A DNA stretch of 64,000 nucleotides, from positions 1 to 64,000 of the forward strand of contig NZ_SBIW01000008.1 in assembly GCF_004054195.1 (NCBI RefSeq), read 5' to 3'. Shown piece by piece: positions 9,014-18,775 of this stretch (within the stretch, counting starts at the first letter, position 1; each line of letters begins with the position of its first letter). The translations under genes were made by a program, and so were the position numbers. The notes under the pieces are model-generated. The model made no database searches. It was given only the letters and a program-made list of their open reading frames with translations, and was not told the origin of the DNA. The DNA comes from Mucilaginibacter gilvus (GTDB lineage Bacteria; Bacteroidota; Bacteroidia; Sphingobacteriales; Sphingobacteriaceae).

Positions 9014-11098
9014 TTAATCATTAAATAACTCCTGTGATTTTTGAACTTTAGAGCGTACATAAAGGAATGACAATAATATGAGCACTAATATGGCCAGCAG
9101 TATGTACAGGTTGTAACTATCCCAAAACCGGGTAATTGCGCTTTTGGTATCTATGTACTCCAGGTTATCGCTGCTTTTGTTAATGTTGAACAGGTATTTG
9201 TTGTTGTTTACGTCAGAGATACAAACGTTACTGCTTAAAGTAGATAACTGCTCGGTGATAGATTTTGATGCCGACAGGAATGCCTCCGCCAAATGCTTAC
9301 CGGTAGCGGTTAACACCAATGTGGCATTATTGCTTCGGCCGTAGAAGATTTGCGCAAGGCCGTTGGAGGTAGTATCCGACAGGGAATACACGATGGTATT
9401 ATTATCGGTATTGTACAGGCGGAAATTCCGCTCGAAATTGATCGGCGCATCCGGGAACTCCTTAAACATCTTGTCGTCTTTACTTAAAAGCGCGATGATG
9501 TTATTCTTTTTAAGGTCGGCAGGGGGAACATCTACCGAGTATACAAATTCCGGGAAGTTGTTTGCGTTAATGTTGTTGTTCAGCTCGTATATGATCTCGC
9601 CCATGGCGCCCGCAGCGTATTTTGCGTAATCTTTTGTTACCACTATTTTGGTAACACCGCTGTTAAATGCCTCTGGGTATTGATAAAAACTCAGGTCGCT
9701 GGTGATGAACGGGTTTTTAGATTCGAGGTAAGATTTATCAACGTCAACCTCGGCAAAAAAGTTGGTAAAGCTGTTTTTACAGTTACCATTGTTGGGGTAG
9801 AACCTGAACTCGGCCTCCAGCGTGTTGTATTTATGGTGCTGGTAACGGTTAATAGTAACGGTGGTGTTTAGCTTGCCCGATGCATCCAGCTTTTCGCTGC
9901 TTAACAATAAACCGTTAAGGTAAATATTAAAGAAACCACGGTCGCCCGGGTTAAGGCTGCTGTAATTAGCTACTATTCGGATCTCTACTTCTTTTGGGGT
10001 GAAGCTAAAATCGGAGTTTTTAAAGTTGAATGCGCTTTTTAAAGAACCTATACCCGATAGGAAATCGCTTACACCCCCAATTTGCTTTAGCGATAGCTTA
10101 GAGCGGTTCTCGTCGACTGTTTTAAAGAACTGGTTCTGCGCTTTGTTTACCAGCAGGTAATCGCCAAAGGTTGAGTTTAAGATGTTCATATTACCCAACG
10201 CGGTGATGGTTTTTTCATAACCTGCATCGTCGCCGCCGGTTACAAACAAGATCTCGGTAGGCACTACTTCTTGTGAAACGGATTTTACCGGCAGCAGACG
10301 GCCTTTCACATCAACCATACGTGTTATGGTATCTGTTACGGTGCTAATTGCTTTGTGCAGGTAAAATAAACCCTGGTTGTTTTGCGGGGTAACTTTCACT
10401 AAAGGGCGCTTATTGGCCGGTAGCGACGAAATGTTGCCTACCATAATGTAGTTACGCACGGTATCGGGCAGTTTGTTATTCTCGTAAACGCGGATGTTTT
10501 TTTGCTGCGTTTTCTTTAACCTGGAGTAAGCCCATGCAACCGCCTTCAAATCGTGCAGGGTTGGGTTAGATGGGTATACAATAGCAGTTTTGCTATCAAA
10601 ACAGTTGCTGATATTTATATTGTTAAAAAAGTTTTTGTTGCTTTTTACTAACGATAGGTATGAATAATTTTTGATCTTAAGCCACATCGCGGGGTTATCC
10701 AGATCGCGGCATTGGTCATCGGTAATGGTCAATAAGGTTTTAACGGCAATCTTCAGGTAGTTATCCGGCGATACGTCAGCCCTGGTAAGGTTAATAGAGA
10801 TCTTTTGAATAGAATCTTTAGTAAGGCGAGCGCTATATACCGGTTTTGCGCCGATGAACAGGTTAACGTACGATTTCTCCCGTATTAGCGCCTGTGATGG
10901 CTCAAAGTAGATGACAAGTTTACTCCCGTTTAATTCATATTGTGGAGTGATCTTGAAATAGAACGAAGTTGCACCGCTCATTCCGTAAACGGTTTCGTCA
11001 TCGTCATGGCCCATCGCTTTGAACGACATAATAGTAGTCTGCGCAAAAGATGTTGTGCTTAGAATTATAAAAGCCAATAAGGTCAATAATCTCTTCAT
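9014..11098 (-). CDS. BcsB-like periplasmic subunit of the polysaccharide synthase
   Basis: A 694-residue protein with a signal peptide (residues 1-19, ending SFAQ), long beta-rich periplasmic portions and a single C-terminal transmembrane helix (~663-682) with a short basic tail. Residues 128-139 (DQCRD...W) match the conserved D-C-x-D...W element of BcsB, the membrane-anchored carbohydrate-binding partner of cellulose synthase. The C-terminal anchor would dock it to the glycosyltransferase encoded downstream. It starts 13 nt after the histidine kinase stop. Overall divergence leaves room for a polymer other than cellulose. Confidence 0.82.
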   Translation of the reverse strand: MKRLLTLLAFIILSTTSFAQTTIMSFKAMGHDDDETVYGMSGATSFYFKITPQYELNGSKLVIYFEPSQALIREKSYVNLFIGAKPVYSARLTKDSIQKISINLTRADVSPDNYLKIAVKTLLTITDDQCRDLDNPAMWLKIKNYSYLSLVKSNKNFFNNINISNCFDSKTAIVYPSNPTLHDLKAVAWAYSRLKKTQQKNIRVYENNKLPDTVRNYIMVGNISSLPANKRPLVKVTPQNNQGLFYLHKAISTVTDTITRMVDVKGRLLPVKSVSQEVVPTEILFVTGGDDAGYEKTITALGNMNILNSTFGDYLLVNKAQNQFFKTVDENRSKLSLKQIGGVSDFLSGIGSLKSAFNFKNSDFSFTPKEVEIRIVANYSSLNPGDRGFFNIYLNGLLLSSEKLDASGKLNTTVTINRYQHHKYNTLEAEFRFYPNNGNCKNSFTNFFAEVDVDKSYLESKNPFITSDLSFYQYPEAFNSGVTKIVVTKDYAKYAAGAMGEIIYELNNNINANNFPEFVYSVDVPPADLKKNNIIALLSKDDKMFKEFPDAPINFERNFRLYNTDNNTIVYSLSDTTSNGLAQIFYGRSNNATLVLTATGKHLAEAFLSASKSITEQLSTLSSNVCISDVNNNKYLFNINKSSDNLEYIDTKSAITRFWDSYNLYILLAILVLILLSFLYVRSKVQKSQELFND

Positions 11099-11111
11099 CA
11101 GGTTGTTAGTA

Positions 11112-12461
11112 TTAGTTTATTACGTAAAATTCTACTCTAAAATAGTTGCCGTTATCATCGCTGCGGTACATCATATCCCCACCAAGTTCTTTGGTCATCA
11201 GCTTGGCTATGGATAAGCCCAGCCCAAGGCGGCTCTCTATACTTGCAGACGCATCGTTAAGTGTTTTAAGCTTGTTAAACATCATATCAAGTTCCTGCTG
11301 GCCAATAGCAACGCCTTCGTCTATAATTTCAAAAACAAATTTCTGGCGCTGCAAACTTGTAACAATTTTTATGTTGTTGTTTGTTTGCGAAAACTTTATA
11401 GCATTTGAGAGTAGGTTTTGGAACACCTGCCCGGCAAATACCCTATCCAGCTTCACATTCAACGGTAATTTCAGGATGTTATCAACCAGGTGAATGTTCT
11501 TCATCTGGGCGGTTTCCTGCAAGCCCTTAAAAACATGTAATACCTCGGCGTTGATATCAAAGATCTCCATGTTGAATTTCATCTCCGGCGATTCTATCTC
11601 TTTCACATCCATCAGCTTGTTCAGCATGTACTGCATTTTCTCGGCCGATTCTGAAATGTAGCTGCTCATTTCCTTTTGATCGGAACTGAGGCGATAATCC
11701 TCTTCCTTAAGCATGTTATTGCTCATGATGATCTGGCCAATGAGGTTCTTCAGATCGTGCCCGGCAATATTAATAAAGCTGTTCTTCTGGTCGTCCAGTT
11801 TGCGCAGCTGCTCGTATTGGCTGTCTATAATATTGTTTTTCTCGTTAATGTCGCGATTTTGGTCTTTCAGCTGGTCGTTAGATTTTTCTATCAAGATCTG
11901 CGAGCGTACCTCGCGCGCTATAACCTTATATCGCGCGTTTGGTATTAAGCAGGAAATAAACGCGATCACAAAAAAGAAGTTACCGCCAGTGCTCACAACC
12001 AGATCCAGCGGGTACTCGCTAAGCAGGTTATAAAAAATGGCAAGCAATAAAATCGCCAACAGGGTTTGGATAACAGAGTTTATTGGTTCCCAAAATACCT
12101 GCAGGTTAAAAAACAACAAAATGGCAGAGTAAGTGAGGAAATATATAAGCTGCGCCTCTAACTTTACAATATTGCAAAGTATGGCAGAGGTAAGAGAAAG
12201 AAAGAAAAAACAAAGGTGCAATAACAACCGGTAATTGTACTTTTTGGTTTGGAAGAAATTGTAGAGCCCTAATATGATAAGTACGGTAATGATGCGAACA
12301 ATAGCAAATTGCAGCCATATATCATTTGAATATACGAAATCGACAATGGTAAAAAGGATAGGGTATATAAAAACAATAGACCAAATAATATTATTAGTTT
12401 GGTACCACGCCTTTTTTAATATTTCCTTTTTATATTCCTCTTTTGATATTTGAACAAACAT
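11112..12461 (-). CDS. Membrane sensor histidine kinase, first gene of the EPS operon
   Basis: A 449-residue kinase with about six transmembrane segments (~24-174), a coiled-coil linker (~185-225), a HisKA-type dimerisation domain with the phospho-acceptor H235 in GHDLKN, and an ATPase domain with N-box NLLSNAIKF and G-box LGLGLSIAK. No response regulator is encoded next to it. Being the promoter-proximal gene of the exopolysaccharide operon suggests it senses envelope state or controls the locus through an unlinked regulator. Divergently transcribed from the GH5 gene. Confidence 0.88.
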   Translation of the reverse strand: MFVQISKEEYKKEILKKAWYQTNNIIWSIVFIYPILFTIVDFVYSNDIWLQFAIVRIITVLIILGLYNFFQTKKYNYRLLLHLCFFFLSLTSAILCNIVKLEAQLIYFLTYSAILLFFNLQVFWEPINSVIQTLLAILLLAIFYNLLSEYPLDLVVSTGGNFFFVIAFISCLIPNARYKVIAREVRSQILIEKSNDQLKDQNRDINEKNNIIDSQYEQLRKLDDQKNSFINIAGHDLKNLIGQIIMSNNMLKEEDYRLSSDQKEMSSYISESAEKMQYMLNKLMDVKEIESPEMKFNMEIFDINAEVLHVFKGLQETAQMKNIHLVDNILKLPLNVKLDRVFAGQVFQNLLSNAIKFSQTNNNIKIVTSLQRQKFVFEIIDEGVAIGQQELDMMFNKLKTLNDASASIESRLGLGLSIAKLMTKELGGDMMYRSDDNGNYFRVEFYVIN

Positions 12462-12518
12462 TATTTGTTAAATTATAATAAGATTTTAGATCAGTTAATA
12501 GTAACACGATTAAATACT

Positions 12519-13667
12519 TTGAAAAATACAACTCTTAAACGATATTGTGTAAAACTACCGGTAAGGGCGTTATTTATAGCTTTGATTATAATTATGCAGT
12601 GCCTTAATGCAAAAAGCAAACCAATTCCCTCAAACGAAAGGTTATTGGCCTTTAAACGTGCAAAAAGCCTAAACAATGCAGTAAGTATTTCATGGCTGGA
12701 ACAATGGTGGAATAAGGACGTTTTAAGTATAAACCCTATCAAAAAAAGCGACTATGAGTTAATTAAAAAACTTAAAATTACAAGCATCCGCCTCCCTGTA
12801 GCTTTCGAACACTTCGAAACTACGAAAATTCCGGTTGAGAAAGTATTTGCTCACATTGATGAAGTTTTGAAACAATGTAAGTTATACGATATAAAATTGA
12901 TCATAGATTACCACTACGGTAAAATAAATGATAATAACTATTTAACCGAGACCCTAAAGGTGATTAACTCTTGGTTATTATTAACCAAAAAGTATAAAAA
13001 AGAGAGCCCCAACCTGCTTTTTTTTGAAATATATAACGAACCGCCCCACATAGACCCCAAAGTGTGGAAAGATGCGGCGTATAATATTGTTACCGCTATA
13101 CGCAAAGTTGATGCCAAGCGGACACTGATAGTTGGCGCATCAAACTATAACAGTATTTATGAGCTGAGCCGCATGGAAAGATTGGCCGACGAGAACATTA
13201 TTTACACTTTTCATTTTTACGAGCCCTTTTTATTTACTCACCAGGGTGCCGATTGGGTGGGCGATCAGGTGGCTACAACGGGCATCCCCTTCCCCTATAA
13301 TGCAAAAACTTACCCGCCTATAAACCCCGCTGTAATTGGTACCTGGGGCGAGAATAATTATTTTCAATACAGGATTGATGGCAACGAGCAATCGATAAAA
13401 GATAAATTACAGATAGTAAAGAACTGGAGCAATAAGTATTATGTACCCATTATTTGTGGCGAATATGGCGTTTACCGAAAGTATACCGATGAGGATAGCA
13501 GGTGCCGGTATATTAAAGCGGTGCGCATGGCATTGAAAAATTTAGATATCCCGGGAATTCATTGGGATTACAGCAGCAATTTTTCGATATTTAACGGTCC
13601 GCCGTCTGTAAAGAATTTGTCAGACGGGATGAAAGAGGCAATTGATTATAAACCGGCAAAACAATAA
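12519..13667 (+). CDS. Secreted glycoside hydrolase family 5 (cellulase-like)
   Basis: About 382 residues from the TTG at 12519, which gives an N-terminal basic and hydrophobic signal segment ending near CLNAKSK. An upstream in-frame TTG at 12450 overlaps the divergent kinase start and is less likely; the ATG at 12594 would cut the signal. It has the GH5 TIM-barrel markers: acid/base Glu in FEIYNEPPH (about residue 174) and nucleophile Glu in IICGEYGVYR (about residue 315). Its place beside the BcsA/BcsB-like operon parallels the accessory glycanases (BcsZ-type) that trim nascent polymer, although BcsZ is GH8. Start codon is uncertain. Confidence 0.82.
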   Translation: MKNTTLKRYCVKLPVRALFIALIIIMQCLNAKSKPIPSNERLLAFKRAKSLNNAVSISWLEQWWNKDVLSINPIKKSDYELIKKLKITSIRLPVAFEHFETTKIPVEKVFAHIDEVLKQCKLYDIKLIIDYHYGKINDNNYLTETLKVINSWLLLTKKYKKESPNLLFFEIYNEPPHIDPKVWKDAAYNIVTAIRKVDAKRTLIVGASNYNSIYELSRMERLADENIIYTFHFYEPFLFTHQGADWVGDQVATTGIPFPYNAKTYPPINPAVIGTWGENNYFQYRIDGNEQSIKDKLQIVKNWSNKYYVPIICGEYGVYRKYTDEDSRCRYIKAVRMALKNLDIPGIHWDYSSNFSIFNGPPSVKNLSDGMKEAIDYKPAKQ

Positions 13668-13682
13668 TATAATTTAATTGAT

Positions 13683-13690
13683 TAACTTTG
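13683..13690 (+). promoter_or_regulatory. -7 box of the desaturase promoter
   Basis: TAACTTTG matches the Bacteroidota -7 consensus TAnnTTTG and lies 17 nt before the ATG. No clear TTG is present at the -33 spacing, so the promoter is weak or needs an activator. Confidence 0.45.
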
Positions 13691-13707
13691 TAAGCTAACA
13701 CTGTACT

Positions 13708-14688
13708 ATGCATTTTTTCGAAGAAAAACGTAAGGAGGTAATGTCACATATCGAGCCCCACATGCTCGAGAAGATGTTCGAATACCTTAAACCTATCGAT
13801 ACCATTTGGCAGCCGTCAGATTTTTTGCCTGATGCATCCCGGTCTACTTTTTTCAGCGAGATAAAAGAATTGCAGGAAAGCGCGAAGGGCTTATCTTACG
13901 ATTTGATAGCGGTACTTGTTGGTGATACCATCACCGAGGAAGCTTTGCCAACCTACGAATCGTGGTTAACCATGGTAGAAGGCGTATCTGACAACGAAGA
14001 AGGCGGCTGGATGAAATGGACCCGCCACTGGACTGCCGAAGAGAACCGCCACGGCGACCTGCTGAACAAATACCTTTACCTGAGTGGCCGCGTAAACATG
14101 CGCATGATGGAGGTAAGCACACAGTATCTGATAGCCGATGGCTTTGATATTGGTACCGGCCACGACCCATACCGCAACTTTATTTACACCTCTTTCCAGG
14201 AGCTGGCTACAAATGTATCTCACCGCAGGGTGGCATCACAGGCTAAAAAAGATGGTGATGCATTGCTCTCAAAAATGTGTGGTGTTATTGCCGGTGATGA
14301 AGCCCGCCACGCTAAAGCGTACAAATACTTTATTGAGAAAATTTTTGAAGTAGACCCCAATGAGGCTATGCTTGCCTTTGAGGATATGATGCGTAAGAAA
14401 ATTGTAATGCCTGCACACTTCCTGCGCGAAGTAGGTTTAAAAATAGGCCAAACCTTTGGCCACTTTACTGATGCTGCCGAACGCCTTGGTATTTACACCG
14501 CGCTGGATTATGTAGATATCCTGAAAGAACTTATTGAAGACTGGCACATTGAAAGCGCTACCGGTTTAGAGGAAAATGGCGAAAAAGCCCGTGACTACAT
14601 CATGAATCTGCCTGCCCGCTTACTGCGTGTAGCCGAGCGTATGAAAAACCCAATGCTCGAATACAAATTCAGCTGGATAAACGGATAA
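13708..14688 (+). CDS. desA: Acyl-ACP delta-9 desaturase (soluble diiron type)
   Basis: A 326-residue homologue of plant and actinobacterial stearoyl-ACP desaturases, introducing a double bond into acyl-ACP chains for membrane lipids. Both iron-binding ExxH motifs are present: EENRH at 111-115 and DEARH at 197-201, in the ferritin-like helical bundle. No transmembrane segments. It forms a single-gene unit with its own -7 box upstream and a strong terminator downstream. Normal length for the family. Confidence 0.92.
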   Translation: MHFFEEKRKEVMSHIEPHMLEKMFEYLKPIDTIWQPSDFLPDASRSTFFSEIKELQESAKGLSYDLIAVLVGDTITEEALPTYESWLTMVEGVSDNEEGGWMKWTRHWTAEENRHGDLLNKYLYLSGRVNMRMMEVSTQYLIADGFDIGTGHDPYRNFIYTSFQELATNVSHRRVASQAKKDGDALLSKMCGVIAGDEARHAKAYKYFIEKIFEVDPNEAMLAFEDMMRKKIVMPAHFLREVGLKIGQTFGHFTDAAERLGIYTALDYVDILKELIEDWHIESATGLEENGEKARDYIMNLPARLLRVAERMKNPMLEYKFSWING

Positions 14689-14710
14689 TATAGCTTAAAC
14701 AATATTTAAG

Positions 14711-14741
14711 AAGCCTCCCGACTAACGTTGGGAGGCTTTTT
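14711..14741 (+). terminator. Rho-independent terminator after the desaturase
   Basis: AAGCCTCCC, a short loop and GGGAGGCTT followed by TTTT. The convergent MscS gene ends at 14751, so it may act in both directions. Confidence 0.85.
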
Positions 14742-14750
14742 GTTTTGGGA

Positions 14751-16358
14751 CTACTCTGGTTTAACCTTAAACCCCGGCGTTTTATAATCCTTATCCACAT
14801 AATCGTTAGGGATCTGGATGTGGTTACCATCGCGCAGGGCACTGTAATGCGGCGACATAATTTCTACGCCTGCCTCGTTAAACTTATCCTGTATGTTTTG
14901 GTGCAGCCGCGAGTATATCACCGCCATTTTATTTGGCTGATCGGTGTAGGCGTTTACCTGGTAGCTCACGTTAAAATCGTTAAGGGCGGTTTGCAGCACA
15001 AAGGGGCTTGGCTCAGGCAATATACCTTCGGTGGATCTGGCGGCGCTGACCATCAGGTTTTGTATTTGCTCCCATGGTGCATCGTAGCCTATGGTGATGG
15101 TCGTGTTTAATATCAGCCCTAAAGTTTTAGCAGTGGAAGTATAGTTTACCGTATGCCCACCTAATACAGACGCATTCGGGATGGTAATATCTTCGTTTTT
15201 AATAGTGCGGATCCGGGTAACCAGCAGGTTTTTTTCGATCACATCGCCGGTGATCTCGCCAATTTTCACCCTGTCGCCCAGTTTAAAGGGGCGCATATAA
15301 GTAAGCACAATACCCGAAACCATATTGGATATAGCCGACGATGAACCAAACGAGAATAACACCCCTAAAAATACAGTAACCCCCTGGAATATTTTAGAAT
15401 CGGACCCCGGCAGGTAGGGGAATACCACCACAAACATAAAGGCATAAAGCAGCACTTTAATAATATTGTAGGTAGGCATTGCCCATTCGGGATAAAAGCC
15501 ATTTACGGAAAACGCGCCCTGCTCAATTTCCTTGGCTATAAATTTTACCAGTTTTATAATGTAATGGGTAACAATATATATCACCGCAATAGTGAGCATA
15601 TTGGGGATATAATGTAAAAATGCCAGGGCGATGCTTTTCAGTGGGGTTAATACGTAGCCAAGCAACAGCGTGGCCATGGGCTTTGATGCCGGGAAGATAA
15701 AGAACAATACAGGCAGCGCCAAATAAACCAGCAGAATGATGATCACAAACCGGGCTATCCTGAGCAGGTTATTTATCAGTGGGAAAATACGGTTGGCGTA
15801 ACCCACCGGCGCGCCCTTGGCGGCCAGCTTATCGAGCCGGCTCTCCCAGGCTTTTATAATTTTTAATTTAAGCCAACGGAAGCCACGGTTAACCGCCCAT
15901 ATAAAACAAATAAGCAGTACAATTACGGCAACGGCCTCCAGTATGTTTATTATAATTTGTTTAATGCTGTTATTCTCAAAAACGTTCCCCAGTTTTTTCT
16001 TCAGAGTGCTTAGGTAGCTGGCAGCTAATTGCGGGCGGTTAAGTTCGGTAAAGGCGGCATCCTTATCGTTCAGCGCCAGTATCATTTGCGATTTGTAGAA
16101 GATCACCGATATAGAGGTGTCGTTTTTAACCGTGAGCGAATCGGGATTAAAATCCATCCGGTTAAGCAGGCTGTTGATGCGGTGGGTAATTACTTCCGCC
16201 CGTTCCTTCGGGTTAAACATCCCCTGCCCGGCATAAACTTTAAACAGCGTATCCTCGTTGATGACGATAGGCTCACCAGCCGCAGGCGCAACGTTTTGGG
16301 CACGCGCAAAAAACGAAGCACATAATAATAATATTAGTAAAAGGTCTCTTATCCGCAT
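14751..16358 (-). CDS. MscS-family mechanosensitive channel, large form
   Basis: A 535-residue protein with a signal peptide (ending FFARAQ), an N-terminal extracytoplasmic domain of about 120 residues, about five transmembrane segments, and the MscS pore and upper vestibule region: FGSSSAISNMVSGIV, then MRPFKLGDRVKIGEITGDV and the beta-domain TIPNASVLGGHTVNYT. It would release solutes on hypo-osmotic shock. Larger than E. coli MscS (about 286 aa), as expected for extended family members. Single-gene unit. Confidence 0.9.
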   Translation of the reverse strand: MRIRDLLLILLLCASFFARAQNVAPAAGEPIVINEDTLFKVYAGQGMFNPKERAEVITHRINSLLNRMDFNPDSLTVKNDTSISVIFYKSQMILALNDKDAAFTELNRPQLAASYLSTLKKKLGNVFENNSIKQIIINILEAVAVIVLLICFIWAVNRGFRWLKLKIIKAWESRLDKLAAKGAPVGYANRIFPLINNLLRIARFVIIILLVYLALPVLFFIFPASKPMATLLLGYVLTPLKSIALAFLHYIPNMLTIAVIYIVTHYIIKLVKFIAKEIEQGAFSVNGFYPEWAMPTYNIIKVLLYAFMFVVVFPYLPGSDSKIFQGVTVFLGVLFSFGSSSAISNMVSGIVLTYMRPFKLGDRVKIGEITGDVIEKNLLVTRIRTIKNEDITIPNASVLGGHTVNYTSTAKTLGLILNTTITIGYDAPWEQIQNLMVSAARSTEGILPEPSPFVLQTALNDFNVSYQVNAYTDQPNKMAVIYSRLHQNIQDKFNEAGVEIMSPHYSALRDGNHIQIPNDYVDKDYKTPGFKVKPE

Positions 16359-16414
16359 CGAAGCTTTTTTATGTTAAAGCTAAAAATAAATATCCGGATA
16401 TAGGGGGGGTAGCT

Positions 16415-16741
16415 TTATCCTTCCAAAACCAAGTCGGTACCTAAGCCGCCGGATAGGTCGTCGAACAGGCTATTGAGGATAGATTCAACGGTTATCGAAT
16501 TTACATCATCCACATAATGTTCGTTACGGGTTATCCATAGCTCTTGCCCTTGCACTTCTATGGTAAATAAGTCGCCCTCGTAAAAGTCGGGTTGAGATAT
16601 GGTTACGCCGGCAGGTGTTTTCAGAACGCGGAAGCTGATATCACTTTGCCTCTGTTTTTGAAAAACAGGGTTCAACTGTTCTTGCAGATGTTTAAAAAGT
16701 TCGCCGTTACTAATCGGTTTATGCAGGGTGATGATCTTCAT
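16415..16741 (-). CDS. Hypothetical protein, 108 aa
   Basis: Small soluble protein starting MKIITLHKPISNGELFKHL, with mixed alpha/beta composition and an acidic C-terminal half (SLFDDLSGGLGTDLVLEG). No signal peptide or recognisable motif. It follows the MscS start by about 56 nt but reads away from the aldo/keto reductase, so it is probably monocistronic. Coding character is reasonable and the ATG is clear; function unknown. Confidence 0.65.
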   Translation of the reverse strand: MKIITLHKPISNGELFKHLQEQLNPVFQKQRQSDISFRVLKTPAGVTISQPDFYEGDLFTIEVQGQELWITRNEHYVDDVNSITVESILNSLFDDLSGGLGTDLVLEG

Positions 16742-16856
16742 GATATTGGTATTTGATATATTTACAATCGCTTGTACTTATTGTTTACACGGCACTTTTA
16801 TTTAAGCCGCCAAAACAGGAGTTTTGCTTTAATCGTTCATATATAAAACTACCGCT

Positions 16857-17876
16857 ATGAAATATAAATTATTGGGCCGCTCGGGCCTTAAAGTGTCCGA
16901 ACTTTGCCTGGGTACCATGGGTTTTGGCACCGAAGCCGGCTGGGGAGCAGATGCCGCCACCAGCTTTGAAATTATGGATGCCTACGCTAACCAGGGCGGC
17001 AACTTTTTAGATACCGCCAATATATACAAACTGCGCACAAGCGAAAAGATCATCGGTGACTACATGAGCAACCACGACCGCGATTACTTTGTACTGGCAA
17101 CCAAATACAGTTTAAAGGATAATATCACCAACCCCAACGCCAGCGGCAACAACCGCAAAAACATGATGCGTAGTGTGGAAGAAAGCCTGAAACGGCTGAA
17201 GACAGATTTTATAGATGTACTGTACCTGCATATATGGGACGATATCACCCCGATAGACGAAGTGCTCCGCGCCATGGACGACCTGATTAAACAAGGTAAG
17301 ATAACCTATGCGGCCATCAGCGATACACCCGCATGGGTAGTGGCAAAGGGCAACACCCTTGCCGAACTGATGGGCTGGAGCCAGTTTATAGCCCTGCAGG
17401 TAGAGTACAGCCTGCTTGCCCGCACCGCTGAGCGCGAGCTGATCCCTATGGCCAAACATTTCGGTATGACGGTTACGCCATGGGCGCCATTAGCCGGCGG
17501 TGCCTTAACTGGTAAATACCTTAAAGGCGATAAGGGCCGCATTAAACCCGAAAGCAACCGCCTGAGCGACCGCGCCGAGAAAATAACCCGCGTAGTGATG
17601 GAGATTGCCGAAGAACTCGGCGTATCCGAAAGCCACGTTGCCCTGCAATGGACCATGAGCAAAGGTTTTCAATGCATCCCCATAGTTGGCGCTACCAAAG
17701 TATATCAGCTAAAAGACAACCTGAAAACAGTCGATGTAAAACTAAGCGCCGAACAGATACAGAAACTGGATGATGCCAGTAAAATAGAATTAGGCTTCCC
17801 CGGCGATTTCTTTAACGAAGATGCCGTGAAAATGAACTCATTTGGAGGGTTTTATGATAAGGTGGAGAAGCGATAA
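16857..17876 (+). CDS. Aldo/keto reductase
   Basis: A 339-residue NAD(P)H-dependent oxidoreductase with the TIM-barrel family landmarks: YKLLGRSGLKVSELCLG at the N-terminus, FLDTANIY (catalytic Asp/Tyr), ATKYSL (Lys), YLHIWD (His), and the cofactor segment CIPIVGATKVYQLKDNL. This subfamily (YajO/YdjG/voltage-channel-beta-like) reduces aldehydes or sugar carbonyls; substrate unknown. The stop is 2 nt before the next ATG, so it is co-transcribed with the SGNH hydrolase. Confidence 0.92.
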   Translation: MKYKLLGRSGLKVSELCLGTMGFGTEAGWGADAATSFEIMDAYANQGGNFLDTANIYKLRTSEKIIGDYMSNHDRDYFVLATKYSLKDNITNPNASGNNRKNMMRSVEESLKRLKTDFIDVLYLHIWDDITPIDEVLRAMDDLIKQGKITYAAISDTPAWVVAKGNTLAELMGWSQFIALQVEYSLLARTAERELIPMAKHFGMTVTPWAPLAGGALTGKYLKGDKGRIKPESNRLSDRAEKITRVVMEIAEELGVSESHVALQWTMSKGFQCIPIVGATKVYQLKDNLKTVDVKLSAEQIQKLDDASKIELGFPGDFFNEDAVKMNSFGGFYDKVEKR

Positions 17877-17878
17877 GG

Positions 17879-18658
17879 ATGAAAATAATAATTGTATATA
17901 TACTAATCGCCTTTAGTTGTTTAGTATCTAACCGGACTTCAGCCCAAACCCGTAACCTCAACGTCGTTTACATCGGTAATAGCATTACTTACGGTGCGGG
18001 TTTAGATAGCCCTGCTATCCAGGCCCCACCGGTAATTGCTTCGGAATGGCTAAAAAAGCAAAAAGGAATTGGTGCGGTGAATTTCAGTAACCAGGGACAT
18101 AGCGGGTACACTACGCTCGATTTTTTGCCCGGCACGCCGGCGTTTATTGCAGTAGTGCAAGCGGCGAAAGCTTTTAAGCAGGAGGATGCGTTGCTCATCT
18201 TCTCCGTCAAAATAGGCACTAATGATAGCGCTGTAAAAGGCACGCATGGCGCACCTGTTTCCGTTGAGGACTACAGAACCAACTTAAAAGCTATAACCGA
18301 CACCTTACTGAAATATTTCCCAAATGCTGTAATGATTTACCAGCACCCGGTTTGGTATAGCCCTAACACCCAAAACGGCGCGACCTATTTGCAGGAAGGA
18401 CTAACTCGCCTGCAAACGTATATCCCTGTAATAGACGCGCTGGCGGCTGATTATAAAGTGGTAAATCCCCACCATGTTTTTGTGGGCGATACTAAAGCAT
18501 TCGGTTATTTTAAAGCGAATTACCTAACAGATTTCCAGGCGGAGCAGGGCAGGCAAGGGATTTTCTACCTGCACCCTAATAAAAAGGGCGCCATTGCCTT
18601 GGGCGGGTTTTGGGGGAAGGCGATATACAAGGTGGTGAAGAGGTTGTCGAAAATATAA
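17879..18658 (+). CDS. Secreted SGNH/GDSL hydrolase
   Basis: A 259-residue esterase with a signal peptide (MKIIIVYILIAFSCL through SAQ). Block I is YIGNSITYG with the catalytic Ser, block III is KIGTNDS with Asn, and the C-terminal YLHPNKKGA carries the His. Such enzymes often deacetylate cell-wall or plant polysaccharides (sialate/xylan esterase type). Coupled to the aldo/keto reductase (2-nt gap), which hints at sugar metabolism, but that link is inference. Confidence 0.87.
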   Translation: MKIIIVYILIAFSCLVSNRTSAQTRNLNVVYIGNSITYGAGLDSPAIQAPPVIASEWLKKQKGIGAVNFSNQGHSGYTTLDFLPGTPAFIAVVQAAKAFKQEDALLIFSVKIGTNDSAVKGTHGAPVSVEDYRTNLKAITDTLLKYFPNAVMIYQHPVWYSPNTQNGATYLQEGLTRLQTYIPVIDALAADYKVVNPHHVFVGDTKAFGYFKANYLTDFQAEQGRQGIFYLHPNKKGAIALGGFWGKAIYKVVKRLSKI

Positions 18659-18775
18659 CACACGTCCTTAAACCCACAACACGTGCCGAAACCACATCGT
18701 AACGGCTGGCTAATCAATAAATCAAGGATCAGACAATCAAGCTGATAAACTATTTTCAGATTTCATAAATACCAT

